In this document: positions 1 through 10,553 of the stretch, piece after piece
How positions within the stretch are numbered: the stretch's first letter is position 1
Layout: each line of letters opens with the position of its first letter
NCBI GenBank assembly: GCA_946894095.1
Contig: OX335658.1
Span: 16,235,001 to 16,299,000, forward strand
Source of the DNA: Incurvaria masculella
Lineage: Eukaryota; Arthropoda; Insecta; Lepidoptera; Incurvariidae
Direction: 5' to 3'
DNA length: 64,000 bases
Program-made: the position numbers and the translations under genes
The notes under the pieces: generated by a model
The model's database searches: none
What the model saw: the letters and a program-made list of their open reading frames with translations, nothing else
What the model was told of the DNA's origin: nothing

Positions 1-347
1 ATACCACACCCACAGTCATGATAGTAGCGCAAAACACCTATTCCCTAAGGAATTAGTTGCCATGCCAGGGCCTTCCCATTAGGAGCGCAGCTTCATTGCA
101 TTGAATGGAAAATACGGACAATTTTTCATTGCCGCTTCCACCAGCATTTTTTTCACTGCGATGTTACCAACTGAGTGGACTTGCCATGCAGTTGGGGAAG
201 GGGACCTACTGTTTTAAATGGATTCCGAATCACGAAACAGCTAGCATTCAACAACTGCACTTATCCAACTACGAAAGTGGTACATGAATGGGCGGGGATT
301 GAAATCAAGGCATGTCCCTGCGCCACTAAGATACAAGCCGCTCCTCC
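1..347 (-). repeat. SINE, tRNA-headed type
   Basis: Read on the minus strand it has a tRNA-like head near 347-290 (serving as Pol III promoter in such elements), the shared body with the CCATCCAGTTCAATG-type block, and the tail with AATACCACAC on the plus strand. It is cut by the window edge and diverged. Confidence 0.7.
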
Positions 348-455
348 GTGTCGATAGGGATTGCGATGTAGTCCTGGCTGCAGAATGGCAGGGCAGGCCC
401 AGAGCAGGCAGACCCTATCCATAAGCCTCTACATTGACACGTGACACGTGCGCAG

Positions 456-648
456 GCTCTCGGCGAGATGGAGCCGGGCGTGCGCGCGTGGGTGGTGGGC
501 GTGGTGGGCGAGTCGACGCGTCTGTCGGAGCCGCAGCACGTGTACCTACTGGAGGACGCGATGGAGCTCTGGCTGGCGGCGCTGGAGGCGGCGCAGCAGG
601 CGGACCCCGCGCTGCTGCAGCTCGCCTCCAACCTGTATCCCATACTGG
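456..648 (+). CDS. IPO11: Importin-11 exon a (HEAT-repeat region)
   Basis: This is the first importin exon in the window. The acceptor is the CAG ending at 455 and the donor is GTAAGC at 649. It starts in phase 0 and leaves one base for the next codon. It encodes a helical segment with the family signature HVYLLEDAMELWL followed by a QLASNLYPIL helix. It is strongly GC-rich compared with the flanking AT-rich intron, so all three plus frames stay open here. Earlier exons are not in the window. Confidence 0.85.
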
Positions 649-3600
649 GTAAGCCTGGCTAAAGATCACGACAAACCTTGATATGCAAGCGTGGTGTCTA
701 CCTCCTTAGCCTAAGGGCTGATTACTTTCAGTTTGATAAACTAGTATCGACTAGCCTTTTGGACCAACCCTTCGGGTTACTATTTATCCAAGATATAATT
801 CGGTCCGACATCAGTCCAAAACGACATTGACCCGAGCTGAGCCGGGTACCTCAGCTAGTTATATATAAAGATAACCACATTAATTTCGCTAATCCAAAAA
901 GTAAATACGTAGATTTATGTTCTAACTGTGATTTCAAGATAATATTGTAAATCTCTGGTGCTTTGTGCTCTCAAATTAGAGGAATATTCATAAACTTTCA
1001 TAAAAAAAGTTTGCACGCAAAATATGAGCATCAGTTATTTACCACAATCGGTTTCAAATGTATTTGGACCATCAAATCATCTTTTTGCAATTTCAGCATA
1101 AGTAGTAATTATTTTTTAAAAATAAAAAAATATTGTTTTACTTACGCTCGCAAAGTACGCTTTAGTTGGGTTGGTATTTTTTTTAAACTGGAGACAGTTG
1201 GTCTCATAATAGGCATGCTGGATGGTATATCTCCATCATTTTTATCCATGGTGGCGACAGTCAAATGTACGTGCCACAAAATATTTTTAAACGCTGAAGC
1301 AATAACTGTCAACGAAAATCATGGAAATTGCTTTGCCAATATAGCACATATTGGATGTTTGCGAAAACTATGATATGAAATATCGTTGAAGCTAAATAAA
1401 ATCTTCCCTGTTATCCGAAGTTTAATGCAGCCATGTTCAATACAAGAATGGCTTGGCACCACCATTTAGGTAAGCCGCCACGATGGTTTTCTTCACCAGA
1501 AAAAACCCAATGGTGGCTGGAGTTCTCTGATTTCGAAACCACCGCCTCGTATCGCTGAGCTAATCACCATTCGTCCTCCGCTCGCGCCCTCAGAGCAATC
1601 GTCGGAGCACCTCCGCGCGGCGGTGTACATAATGCAGGCGTACACGCTGCTCTGCCCGGAGGAGTTCCTGCTGGGCGAGGGCGGCAAGTGCATGGCGCTG
1701 CTCGAGGACATGCTCGCGGACATGCGCGCGGAGGGAGTGCTCGCCGTGCTGAAGCTGGCGGAGGTGTGCGTGAGCGTCGACGTGCCCGAGCGGAACGCGT
1801 ACCTCGGGGTGAAGGTTGTGTGGCCGATACTGGTGCGGTCGGTCAGGTGAGGTCTCGGGCTATAAATAAAATAAAATAAATGTATTATGTTAATGATAAG
1901 TAATATTAGTAATACCAATTTTTCTTTATTTAGACACGTGCACTCTGGGAAAAATTGTATTCACGCATTAACTTCAAGCTGCTAGTGATATAAACAACAT
2001 AATAATTATAATACCATTTAAGGGCATTATAACAGCCGATTGCGTTCAGTGATAAGGATGTAATTAAAACCACATTTTATTATATTTGGATAATACAAAA
2101 AGTAAATATGTAGATTAACGGTCTAGCTATAATTTCAAGATAAAACTGTAAGCATCTAGTGATTTGTGTTCTCAAATTAAACAAATATTCATAAACTTTC
2201 CTAAATAACACTTGAACGCAGAATATGATTCCCCCTTCCTTACTCAATAGATGGTAGTGTTAAATTTAGTACCATCACATTGAATCAACAATGGTCGAAG
2301 TGGCAGTGAAAATTGTGTTTTTCATCTAGTTCTATAATATATTATCAATATACGGTTCTGGAGAAGGCATAATCCGCATATTAAAAAACATAATGGAATC
2401 ATGTTTTCAGTTTAACATTGTTTTTCAGAGGGCTCTTGCACAGCGTAGATCTACCTATGGTGTTGTCAGTTCAGCTGTGTCTGCTCTCGAGAGTAATTCT
2501 GCAGTCATCTGATCTATTCTACAAGGTATGAACGATTTATATTTTTCCGTCAGCTACCATGCTTTTCATATTATTATTTTGTTGCAGAGTATTTGCAATT
2601 AATTCAGGTGGTTTCAGTTTTTTATAGCCAGGATAATTCCTGTGAAATGATAGTGAACTCCCATGGCATGATTAACTTTTATGTGACTCACTCATTTGTA
2701 TTTAGGTCAACAATTACATTGCGATTCAATCTTCAGACATTACGTGAAGAATCAGCAAGAGCAGACATTTTGTCAATACAGACAGCTTGTTAACATAATG
2801 CTGGATTTTTTTCCCATTTTATTTATTTGTAACCACACAACATAAAATAATATATAAAAATCATAACATATATTCTTTTAGTTTATACCTTTGGAATGTG
2901 TCGTACTAATCTAAAGTGCTTCAACAATGGTCGACCCAATTAAACTTTGACCCAATTAAAATTTTAGTTATGCCATTCTACTGTTAAGGCGGCCCAACCT
3001 GGCGGGCCTAACTCATTCGCGGGCACGGTACAAAACCGTGCTGTTGCGCTCTGGGACCTTCTCTGTTTCAAAGAATAAGACAGGCTCCGTGATGAGGAAG
3101 ATGCAACATGTCCACAAAAAAGACAATGTGCATAGTGTATGATTTGGTAAGATTTACGAAAATTTTAATTTCAAAACGACTTATAGCTAAAAGTAAACCA
3201 CGACCGCTGTAGTCAAAAATCTAACAAAAACCAAATAGATCATAATTCTTGATTAAAAAAGCTATGTCTGATGACTAATTTTTTACGATGTTCTTACTTT
3301 ATCATAGCGTAATCCACCTCCAAAGTTACCGTATAAAACGCGCGAAAAATTCGAACTTTCCGACCTTATAACTTATAAACCAAACATAATTTTACAATGC
3401 CAATGGTCATCAGACATCTAGTTCGATCAAATAAAGCTATTTTGAGCAAAATTTTGGATCTCCGACAAGAAATATGGGCGTGATCTTCTTTCCCCTTTTG
3501 TATGGGGAGATGAGCGGGTTGGGCCACCTTAAAACCAAAATAAAACGTGTATAATGGGTCAATTTTGGATTTACAATAAGATTTGTGCTCGATAACTCTG

Positions 3601-6600
3601 GAACTTTTGCTTGTTTAAGTGACATGTTGGTACCGGAGAGAGCAACTTCAAGTTTCTGTTTGTAGATAGTTTCGGAGGTGGCGGCGGGCACGCCCGAGCT
3701 GGACTCGGACCCGGCCAAGGTCCTGGAGCGAGTGCTCGACGTGTGGACGGAGCGAATGAACTATGTCACGCAGGTGGAACGGTGGAAGATTATCGGTGAG
3801 CAGAACCTAAACAATTTGTTGATATAACCTCCTGTGTCATGTCTCGCACAGTTCATTTAGCTTCAAATGTCATGTTAGCATTTAAAATAAAACTTTTGCT
3901 AAAGACATTTGTTTCCATACCATGCAGACTCGCACTATTTTCATGGTAAGTGGAACATAAATATCATCCTTGGATATGATATGCGAAGAAAACTATGAAA
4001 ATGCATCTAGTTTAAATTCTTTGCATGATTTTTTATGAAAATAAAATATTACAATCATTTCTGTCTACTTTTTTTCCGCAGGTCTGGGTCTAGCGGCTTT
4101 ATTAACAACAGAAAATAACATAGTGCTGCTGAAGTTCCCAGCCATCTTGCTCAACCTAACGGAAGTTTTGAACGACGTTATGAAGACTGATGAAAATGGA
4201 GGCTATCTGGAGTGAGTATACTGTTTGCCTTAGGCATAATTAACGGTCTTTAAGTATTTATGATTTTATGTGTTTATATGTATAGTTATTATTATACAGT
4301 AGAATTCATTTACAACGACTTCGCTTGTAACGACTAACCGGTTTTAACGACGATAATGTTTACTCAAGTTAGGTTTCATAGTTAGGTACTGAGAAAATAT
4401 AACCGTTTAATGCGACCCCGGTTTAAGCGACCAACTGCTTATAGCGACCATTATTTATGATAATACGTCCGGTTAAAACGACGCGCAGTGTAACCTATAC
4501 ACCAATACCTCGGCGCCCCAACTTCACCCCGCCTAATACCAAAGTGCTGATTATCTTGTATTGGTATCGATTGCGAGTTGCTAAGAAAGGCCCTTTAATG
4601 TGAGGATTAAACTAATCACTACTTGGTGGAAGAGACCCTTAGCCTGGTTTTCACTAAGTGTCAATGTATTTTAATCAACAGTTAAAGGGCCTTTGTTAGT
4701 AAAGTGCTGATATCTTGTACTGGTATTGATTGCAAGCTGCTAAGAAAGGCCTTTAATATGTGACAATTAAGCTAATCGGCAGTAAGTGAAAAGGGCCCTT
4801 AGTGTTGTATGTAATTTATCTCTTTGTATTACAGTACATTATGTACCTATGTTGGTAATTTGGAATGTGTAAGAACCATTAAAATAAAGCATCCTACAAA
4901 ATGTTTTATTTACTTAAATAGGAAAATCAAACTTTCGCCATTATAACACATACATATTTATTCGTAAGTTAAGTACACATTTACTTAAGAAAGAATCCTG
5001 CCGTTTTGTACGTCATCCGGTTAGTACGACATTGTATCGCCGGTCCCTTGAAGGTCGTTATATCCGGATTCTACTGTATTTATATGTAAGCCGGCTTGTT
5101 GTCACGCGTATTAATAAAAATTTCATGGCAAAACATAAATATGGATGTGACAGTTGTTGCTATTTGTTAGTTACCCGAAAAGCCATCCTACTGCCAAAAG
5201 GCAATGTCTTCCTGGTAATTCAATATTACAAATCGTAAAATATTATAAACTTTTACAATTTGTATTATATTATTAATAATATAATAATATAATACAAATT
5301 GTAAAAGCTTATAATGTTTTTCCACTTTATGTGACAAATAGCTTAAGAGTTTTGGGCTATTTTTTTTAAGATGTTTAAACCACATTTAAATCATATTTAA
5401 ACAATATGCATGTGCTTGCATATCAAAGCAATGCTTAGGTTTTCAGCTAAAAAATATTTACCTAAACTAGTCTTATCTAATAGGTCTTGAGCGGCTCGTA
5501 GTGGCGCGGGGACTGGCCTAGCATACCGGAAGTATGTGTTCAATCCCGACATGCACTGCTGTCTTTCTCTTTCCGAATGCGAGCTGCTCCATTGTTCGGA
5601 ATCCATGTAAAACAGTAGGTCCTCTATACTGTAGGTCGACTATATGAAAAGATAGTCGAAGCGGCAATGAAAAATTATCCGTGTTTTCCATCCAGTTCAA
5701 TGTTACCGTGCTCATAAAGGGAAGGAATTAGGTGCCATTACTTCGGGAATGTGGTTTATTGGGCTAATATCATAAGGTAGTTGTGTGGTATTAGCCATCC
5801 ATGTCAGGTCGCATAAAAAAAAAGGTCTATGATAATGGATCTAATTTAAATCCTTGAAGAACACCAGACGGGCAAATGAATTTGTTGAAGAGGAGCCCAC
5901 TTATAAGTGCCGCCAGAGATGTATTGACCAGACTGGACTCGCAACACTCTTATAGTCCATTTTTTTAGAATGAAAGTTGTGAAATAAAAGTAAAAAATGT
6001 GGTAGTTGCAATTGTCGAAGGCCTCAATGAAATCATAGATAAATGATAGTAGAAAAAGATTTCTAACGTCATAAAAGTGTGAAATAGGGATAATAAGAGC
6101 CAACAGATGGCGTTGGAATTAATTTCAGAATAGTAGAAAATATGTTTGTTTAGATTTTCACTGTTGTTCGACATATTATTTTACGTTTACGGATAAACAG
6201 TGTTCAGCTTACTTACTTAGCTCGACATGGAGGACCTCTGACGCTTCGTCTAGTCAGATATCAACTGACAGCTGCTAACAACTAACAACTGATGTCAGTT
6301 GACATCTGACTGGACGAAGCGTCAGAGATCCTCCAGGTCGCGTCGCAAATCCTGATGATGTCCACAGTGTGGTGGACGAAACGTCGAGCCAAGTAAGTAA
6401 GCTGAACACTGTTTGTCCATAAACGTAAAATAATAGTAAAAAATAGTAGAAAAGTCCTAGTTGCAACTGTTGAAGGCCACACTAAAGTAATGTGCGCGCA
6501 TGTTGCAGCAGCGTGCTGGCGTCGCGCGGCTCGCGGCCCGCGTCGCCGCTGGAGGGGCGCGGCGGCGCGGCGCGCTGGGAGGGCGCCGCGTGGGTCGGCG

Positions 6601-8003
6601 GCGGGGGTGGGGGGGCGAGCCTCCCGCACGACGCGCGCCGCCGCCGCCTCGCCGCCGCGCACCCCGCGCGCTCCGTCGACATGCGCGCCGCCGTCCACCA
6701 CCAGGTAGGGCGCCGCGCCGCTTCCACTTTACAATCATAAGCGGCTTGTTGCTTAAGGGCGCGGGGACCTGCTTCTCATGCCAAAGGTCGTGGCTTCAAC
6801 CCCCACCCCGTTCATCCGCGATTAACTTTCTCTTTTTGAGTTGGATAATTGTGTTTCGTCACGAATTCCATCTTTCCCTTGTTGGTGATAGGATTAAACC
6901 CATTGAGAAAGGGTGGCAACTGAAAGTCGTTTGTATGTACCCAATTTTACATACAATGGCGGTAGCCAATCAGTTTAACTAACTGATGACATGTAAAAAA
7001 TTCACAGGAACCTATTTGCTGTAGCAAAAAATCGATGGTGTGTGTCCCGAATTCGTTATCGAACTAACTACGGTCAGTGTATTTACACTGACACGCTGCT
7101 ACACTGCCGCCATGTGAAACAGTTTCGATCGCCACTTCAATCCTTGCTTACTTGCTGGGTTAAGCCCGTCCGGGTAATATCATCGCATTGGATGAAAAGA
7201 TTGTTGAAGAATTGTCCGTCTTTTCCATCCAGTTCCATGTAGCCGTGCTCGTAAAGGAAAGGTCCTGACATCCTAATTCCTTTGGGAATGCAGTGTGTTG
7301 GTCTAATATCATGACGGTGGGTTAGGTTAGTATTAGCCATCCATGTCCAGTCTCGTAAAAAGAAAGTGTTATTTATTACAAGGAATGGAATATTTATGTA
7401 TGTATAGTCGACCGTGAAGCAAGGACACATTGATTAAAGATAGAGCCCAGATAAACTTTACGAATATACTTCAAGGCTAGACCCACACTAGCAATACTTA
7501 CCAAATGGTATTGCGTCTTTCTATTTCACCACCTGCTGGTATACCCATAATTTGGAATTCTCCTACAGTCCCTCATCCCAAAATCAATGCTTCCTACTAA
7601 CACAGTGTTTAAGATTATACCTAAATACATTTATTGAACGCTTCATCTGCATTATGGATATTGACTGAAAAGATTGATCATTCAAACATATTGCGGTAGT
7701 CACCGAAATCTTATTTGGCATTAGACGCTAGAGTCAGTCCTAGGTTGACTTGGGGTCGATTTTTCAATTCTTAGATGTGACTTATCAGTCTGATGAATTT
7801 ACTTTATGTATAGTATGTAGTAATGTGTAGTACGATACTTATTACTTCTGTTCCCTCTGTTCCCTCCTCAGTTGACGGACGTGCGTTTCTGTCGACAGTT
7901 GGACAAGCTGCGCGCGCAGGTGGGCGCGGAGGCGTTCGCGCGGCTCGTGTGCGCGTGCGACCAGGAGACGCTCACGCAGATACGCGAATACATTCCCCTC
8001 TAG
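456..8003 (+). CDS. IPO11: Importin-11, C-terminal part (7 exons, gene level)
   Basis: Importin-11 is a karyopherin-beta nuclear import receptor that binds Ran-GTP and carries cargo such as ubiquitin-conjugating enzymes into the nucleus. The coding parts are 456-648, 1594-1846, 2429-2525, 3666-3795, 4082-4211, 6509-6704 and 7872-8003. They add up to 1131 bases, or 376 residues plus TAG, and the frame closes across all six introns, each GT-AG. Recognisable importin-11 blocks are HVYLLEDAMELWL in the first exon, PILEQSSEHLR across the first junction, AILLNLTEVLNDVMKTD in the fifth and LCA-rich C-terminal repeats ending ETLTQIREYIPL. Family members are about 975 residues, so roughly the last third is present and the 5' exons lie left of the window. 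Introns carry SINE pieces, a TTAA element and a pogo-like element. The gene converges with the receptor gene at 39432. Family identity comes from memory of the vertebrate protein and is strong; exact junctions are inferred. Confidence 0.9.
872..1037. repeat. Diverged direct repeat, copy 1 (importin intron)
   Basis: The stretch with CAAAAAGTAAATACGTAGAT and CATAAACTTTC resembles 2068-2230, in the next but one intron. Both are AT-rich. The family is not recognised. The rest of the intron 649-1593 shows nothing clear. Confidence 0.55.
1594..1846 (+). CDS. IPO11: Importin-11 exon b
   Basis: The acceptor is CCCTCAG ending at 1593 and the donor is GTGAGG at 1847. The split Glu codon from exon a continues as QSSEHLR, matching the conserved importin-11 motif around LSSENLR. 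The exon encodes several HEAT-type helices (for example MQAYTLLCPEEFLL and VLAVLKLAEVCVS) and ends with two bases of an Arg codon. It is GC-rich with abundant CTG and GCG codons, like the other exons of this gene. Confidence 0.87.
2068..2230. repeat. Diverged direct repeat, copy 2 (importin intron)
   Basis: Partner of 872-1037; it shares AAAAAGTAAATA, TTTCAAGATAA and ATATTCATAAACTTTC in the same order and spacing. Confidence 0.55.
2231..2340 (+). repeat. SINE body fragment
   Basis: It carries the CCCCTTCCTTACT to ATGGTCGAAGTGGCA part of the SINE body and lacks head and tail. Confidence 0.55.
2429..2525 (+). CDS. IPO11: Importin-11 exon c
   Basis: The acceptor is TTTTTCAG ending at 2428 and the donor is GTATGA at 2526. 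Joined to exon b it reads RGLLHSVDLPMVLSVQLCLL, aligning with the segment of human importin-11 that contains YPVVMSTYLGVMGRVLLQ. The exon ends in phase 0. It is too short and too AT-balanced to stand out as an open frame; it was placed by homology and by closure of the frame. Confidence 0.8.
2994..3532 (+). mobile_element. TTAA-flanked miniature element, family T1, copy 1
   Basis: TTAA is present at both ends (2994-2997, 3529-3532). The left end reads TTAAGGCGGCCCAACC and the right end GGGTTGGGCCACCTTAA, so the ends are inverted repeats. At ~540 bases it has no coding capacity. TTAA target duplication is typical of piggyBac-group elements; the group is inferred from the target site only. It lies in an importin-11 intron. 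Related copies are at 26575, 30226, 34462, 43230 and 55205. Confidence 0.75.
3666..3795 (+). CDS. IPO11: Importin-11 exon d
   Basis: The acceptor is TTTGTAG ending at 3665 and the donor is GTGAGC at 3796. The segment contains VLDVWTERMNYVTQVERWK, matching the family block with MWVDRMDNITQPERRK. The acceptor could shift a few bases within TAGATAG, but only the call given keeps the frame from exon c. It leaves one base for the next codon. A TTAA miniature element lies in the intron just upstream (2994-3532). Confidence 0.82.
4082..4211 (+). CDS. IPO11: Importin-11 exon e
   Basis: The acceptor is TTCCGCAG ending at 4081 and the donor is GTGAGT at 4212. It encodes LGLAALLTTENNIVLLKF followed by LLNLTEVLNDVMKTDENG, which match the family segments ALALLSLLPSDN and EGLHDVMTEDPETG. 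It ends with two bases of an Asp codon completed by the next exon. The following intron is 2.3 kb and contains a pogo-like element, a SINE and a large palindrome. Confidence 0.87.
4297..5076. mobile_element. pogo/Tigger-like non-autonomous element in an importin intron
   Basis: The ends are CAGTAGAATTCATTTACAAC and, at the right, TATCCGGATTCTACTG, flanked by TA on both sides. The terminal zones are full of ACGAC repeats (TTGTAACGACT, TTTAACGACG), as seen in pogo-like terminal regions. No transposase frame remains. Two internal ~100-bp direct repeats (see 4541-4801) are present. Confidence 0.7.
4541..4801. repeat. Internal direct duplication in the pogo-like element
   Basis: The segments starting AAAGTGCTGATTATCTTGTA (4541) and AAAGTGCTGATATCTTGTAC (4700) repeat ~100 bases ending in CCCTTAG, with a 159-base period and modest divergence. 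Confidence 0.7.
5486..5825 (+). repeat. SINE, tRNA-headed type, full length
   Basis: The head GAGCGGCTCGTAGTGGCGCG has a box A-like part and TGTTCAATCCC is a box B-like part. The shared body and the tail GCCATCCATGTCAGG plus an A-run follow. It lies inside the importin exon e to f intron. Confidence 0.75.
6174..6434. mobile_element. Palindromic (foldback) miniature element
   Basis: Inverted ends are ATTATTTTACGTTTACGGA and TCCATAAACGTAAAATAAT, continuing inward with CAGTGTTCAGCTTACTTACT and its complement. A second palindrome around TCAGTTGACATCTGACTGGA lies inside. No frame is present. Sequence around TAGTAGAAAA occurs on both flanks and may be the target duplication. Confidence 0.75.
6509..6704 (+). 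CDS. IPO11: Importin-11 exon f, Gly/Arg/Ala-rich
   Basis: The acceptor is TTGCAG ending at 6508 and the donor is GTAGGG at 6705. A second CAG three bases later would remove one residue and is an alternative (NAGNAG-type) acceptor. The frame encodes an acidic-to-basic linker. Where human importin-11 has an acidic stretch (EEPKVTEDEEPPTEQDKRK), this copy has Gly/Ala/Arg-rich sequence, then DARRRRLAAAHPARSVDMRA, which keeps the position of the conserved DKRKKMLALKDPVHTVSL block. GC content is extreme and several other frames are open as a side effect. Confidence 0.82.
6742..7375 (+). repeat. SINE, tRNA-headed type, interrupted
   Basis: The tRNA-like head is at 6742-6860 (GGCGCGGGGACCTGC, GGCTTCAACCCC) and the body and tail at about 7130-7372 (TTTTCCATCCAGTTCCATG, GCCATCCATGTCCAGTC). 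The 6900-7130 part is unrelated to the SINE body and looks inserted or rearranged. Confidence 0.6.
7872..8003 (+). CDS. IPO11: Importin-11 exon g, terminal, with stop
   Basis: The acceptor is CCTCAG ending at 7871. The exon encodes 43 residues and TAG at 8001-8003. Key blocks are VRFCRQLDKLRAQVG and ARLVCACDQETLTQIREYI, matching the C-terminus of importin-11 (FIYEKLKAQQEMLGEQGF to QLQEFLQGF). Exon f to g joins in phase 0. Confidence 0.88.
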   Translation: MTDVRFCRQLDKLRAQVGAEAFARLVCACDQETLTQIREYIPL

Positions 8004-8157
8004 GGCTCCGCGACGCGGGCACATTCTGAGAGCAATGCGCATAAAATTAAATTTAAAGTTACACAATCGTAAGAGATACGTCTCCTAGATATGTGCGACT
8101 CGCAGTGGTGGTATCTTACGGATTTTATTAATTTCAGGGGGTGATTCTAGAGGTATA

Positions 8158-8163
8158 AATAAA
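8158..8163 (+). promoter_or_regulatory. Possible polyadenylation signal of importin-11
   Basis: AATAAA lies 155 bases after the importin-11 stop. The hexamer is the standard animal poly(A) signal, but AT-rich DNA downstream holds others (for example near 9897), so the real 3' end is uncertain. Confidence 0.35.
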
Positions 8164-10439
8164 TATCACCATTATCACCGCTGCAACTACAGAAACAATG
8201 GGAAAAGGCCATTAAGTTAAAAAGGCTGCCCGTCTTTTTCTTTTTTACGGTCCCTAATTTTCCACCACTGACAGCTTTAATATGTTCGTAATATGATTTT
8301 TAAATTTCATGATAAACTGTGCTGTCATTATGTTCTGCCTCCATTGGACGGGATGGCTACCGAAAAGCATCCGCATAGTGGCCACCGTAGCCACATTTCA
8401 GTAATAATACATACACTGACAGTAGCGCCGGCCAGTCAGGTCGCTTACGAATTCTCTCACTCCTGACGTTCTCGAGTTCCAACGACACGCAAGAACTGCA
8501 CAGGACCTTATTTAGTGCGACGTACATTCGATGTTGCGCATTGGGGATTCGTAAAAGAACTGACTGGATGGCCCTAGCGTCTGTGTATTATCACTAAAAC
8601 ATTGCAATGTTACCACTATATGGATGAGATTTGCTCGCCACTTCGCTGCTCGACTTACCATGTAAGAATTAAAATTTCTGACTTCGTGTTGGCTTGCCAT
8701 GGATTGTGGAGGTCTGTGACCTCAGCCGATATCTGGTTCTTGACTATAACGGGCTCGTGTTCGGTGGAACCATGGTTAGCTGAGGTCATTCTCTTCCTCC
8801 AAGGGTCAACTGACCCGTTGGTGCCCTACCAGCTCCGATGGCTCATTCCAATCGAATTTCCAACAGTTGAGGAAACATTTATTAACCGCAAACGAGAATC
8901 TGCACTTTTTATCTTTTCTCGCATCTACAGCAAAGCTGTCAAGTTAAAACCAAGCCATAGTAGGCAAATTTACATTGTAGTCTTCTCAATGGACCTGCCG
9001 AAATTTTTATGTATATATTTTGATATGGGAAACATTAAAAACTGTGTGGCATTCTCATTTGAATAATGTCTATGTACTCTTTGTTAGTTGGTAAGTTTCG
9101 TTTTTCTCTGTTTAAAGATACGCCTTTAGAAGTAGAAAGCGGTATTTAGACTGCTTTCTATATTTTTTTAGCAAAGTCAAATACATTGTGTTGCGAAGGC
9201 AAAGTGATCTTTGATATTTACCTACATTATGCATAATAGGTAGCATTGTCTTGGTTTGAATTTACATATGGCCTATTAATAATCAATACTAATATGAGTG
9301 AAAAATCCTATTTGCAATATTATAATAAACTATGAGCATTAGTATGTGGTACATTTTGTACATAGAAGGTGTAATAGGACTGCGGACATACGAGTGGGTC
9401 TAGTATCTAGTTTAACGATAGATATAAATATAAATATTGATAATTATTTCTGTTATTTCATTCACGTGTCTAATTGTTGGTCCAATTTTTTTTTTGTTAA
9501 ACACTAACGGAGTCATGTGAACATGGTGAGTGAAACAATGTTAAGAGACTGTATGTCTATTGTAATATAAATCTTATTTTTTTATTTGAAAATCGTGAAC
9601 ATGAAATTAGATCAGTTAATTATGATGCAACTAGATTTTTTTTATTTGAAACATTTTAATGTTATGCCTCCTTTTTAGAAATCCATCGCGCTTCTAGTCG
9701 TAGCAGTAATTGGGTCTAAATAGGTCGAAATAATCGCTAGTTATTGAATTCTTGTGAAATGTTATAATACATTTGAGGTTTAAATTATGTTTTGCATCTG
9801 AGAGATAAATATTATAACAATGCTACAAAGTTGGTGCAGATGAATCAAATGGCTGCACCAATGTAGAAAGTATACACATTTTGTTAACATATCTGCGAAT
9901 AAACAATTTCATGAAGAACTGACATTTGTAAGCATCATTTGTTCCATATCGATTGTGAAGAACCTTTAATTTTTTTTTTATCCATAATTATTTTTGTAAT
10001 ATAATAATACTTTGGCACAAGTAATTAATATTTTATGCTACTATGTTCAGGATAAGAAAATTATTTTAACAGATCCTGAGATGATCTGATAGGAAACTTT
10101 ACCTAACATCCAGTGTATAACTGTAAAATTAAGATATGTACTGTCATTATTCAAAGATATAAAAAAAAAACAATTATATCATTGCCACAACATACTTGCA
10201 ACCAAATTTTATCGATAAACTCAATTTAGCAAGATTCCCAACCAACCTGTTCAAAGTATTTTTAAATATAGCATTGATACCAGTCATTCCATAGGCAAGA
10301 AATTCCTGTGTAAACCCACCCTTAATAATTCACATTTCTATGAGTAGCAGGCAGATTATTTAGTCGTGTGACATTTTAATGCTTAAATGTTGTAAGAAAC
10401 CCGCTGAGTTGTCTTAGACACACACACACAAACTAGTAG
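8164..10439. other. No recognised gene
   Basis: This AT-rich stretch lies downstream of importin-11. A 154-codon open frame at 8602-9066 has no recognised domain and no neighbouring splice evidence. The first few hundred bases may be importin-11 3' UTR. Nothing else is supported. Confidence 0.5.
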
Positions 10440-10553
10440 CATTGTAATCAGATTTTTAAAATAATCTGAAATAGTATTGGTCGTGACATTCGTCGAAAGC
10501 AGGAATGTCACGATCAATACTTTTTCAGATTATTTTTAAAATCTGATTACAAT
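10440..10553. repeat. Near-perfect hairpin repeat
   Basis: The arms GCATTGTAATCAGATTTTTA and its complement at the other end enclose a second pair, GTCGTGACATTCGTCG and GGAATGTCACGATC. The same two motifs (GCATTGTAATCAGAT, GTCGTGACATTCGTCGG) mark the ends of the repeat at 37832-38155, so this looks like a collapsed foldback derivative. Confidence 0.75.

Noticed and set aside
6490..6740. Several extra frames on both strands over importin exon f
   Set aside because: Caused by extreme GC content; only the frame joined to exons e and g matches importin-11.
8602..9066. 154-codon plus-strand open frame
   Set aside because: No recognised domain, composition like the surrounding noncoding AT-rich DNA, and no splice or start context. 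It directly follows a terminal exon, where UTR or intergenic DNA is expected.
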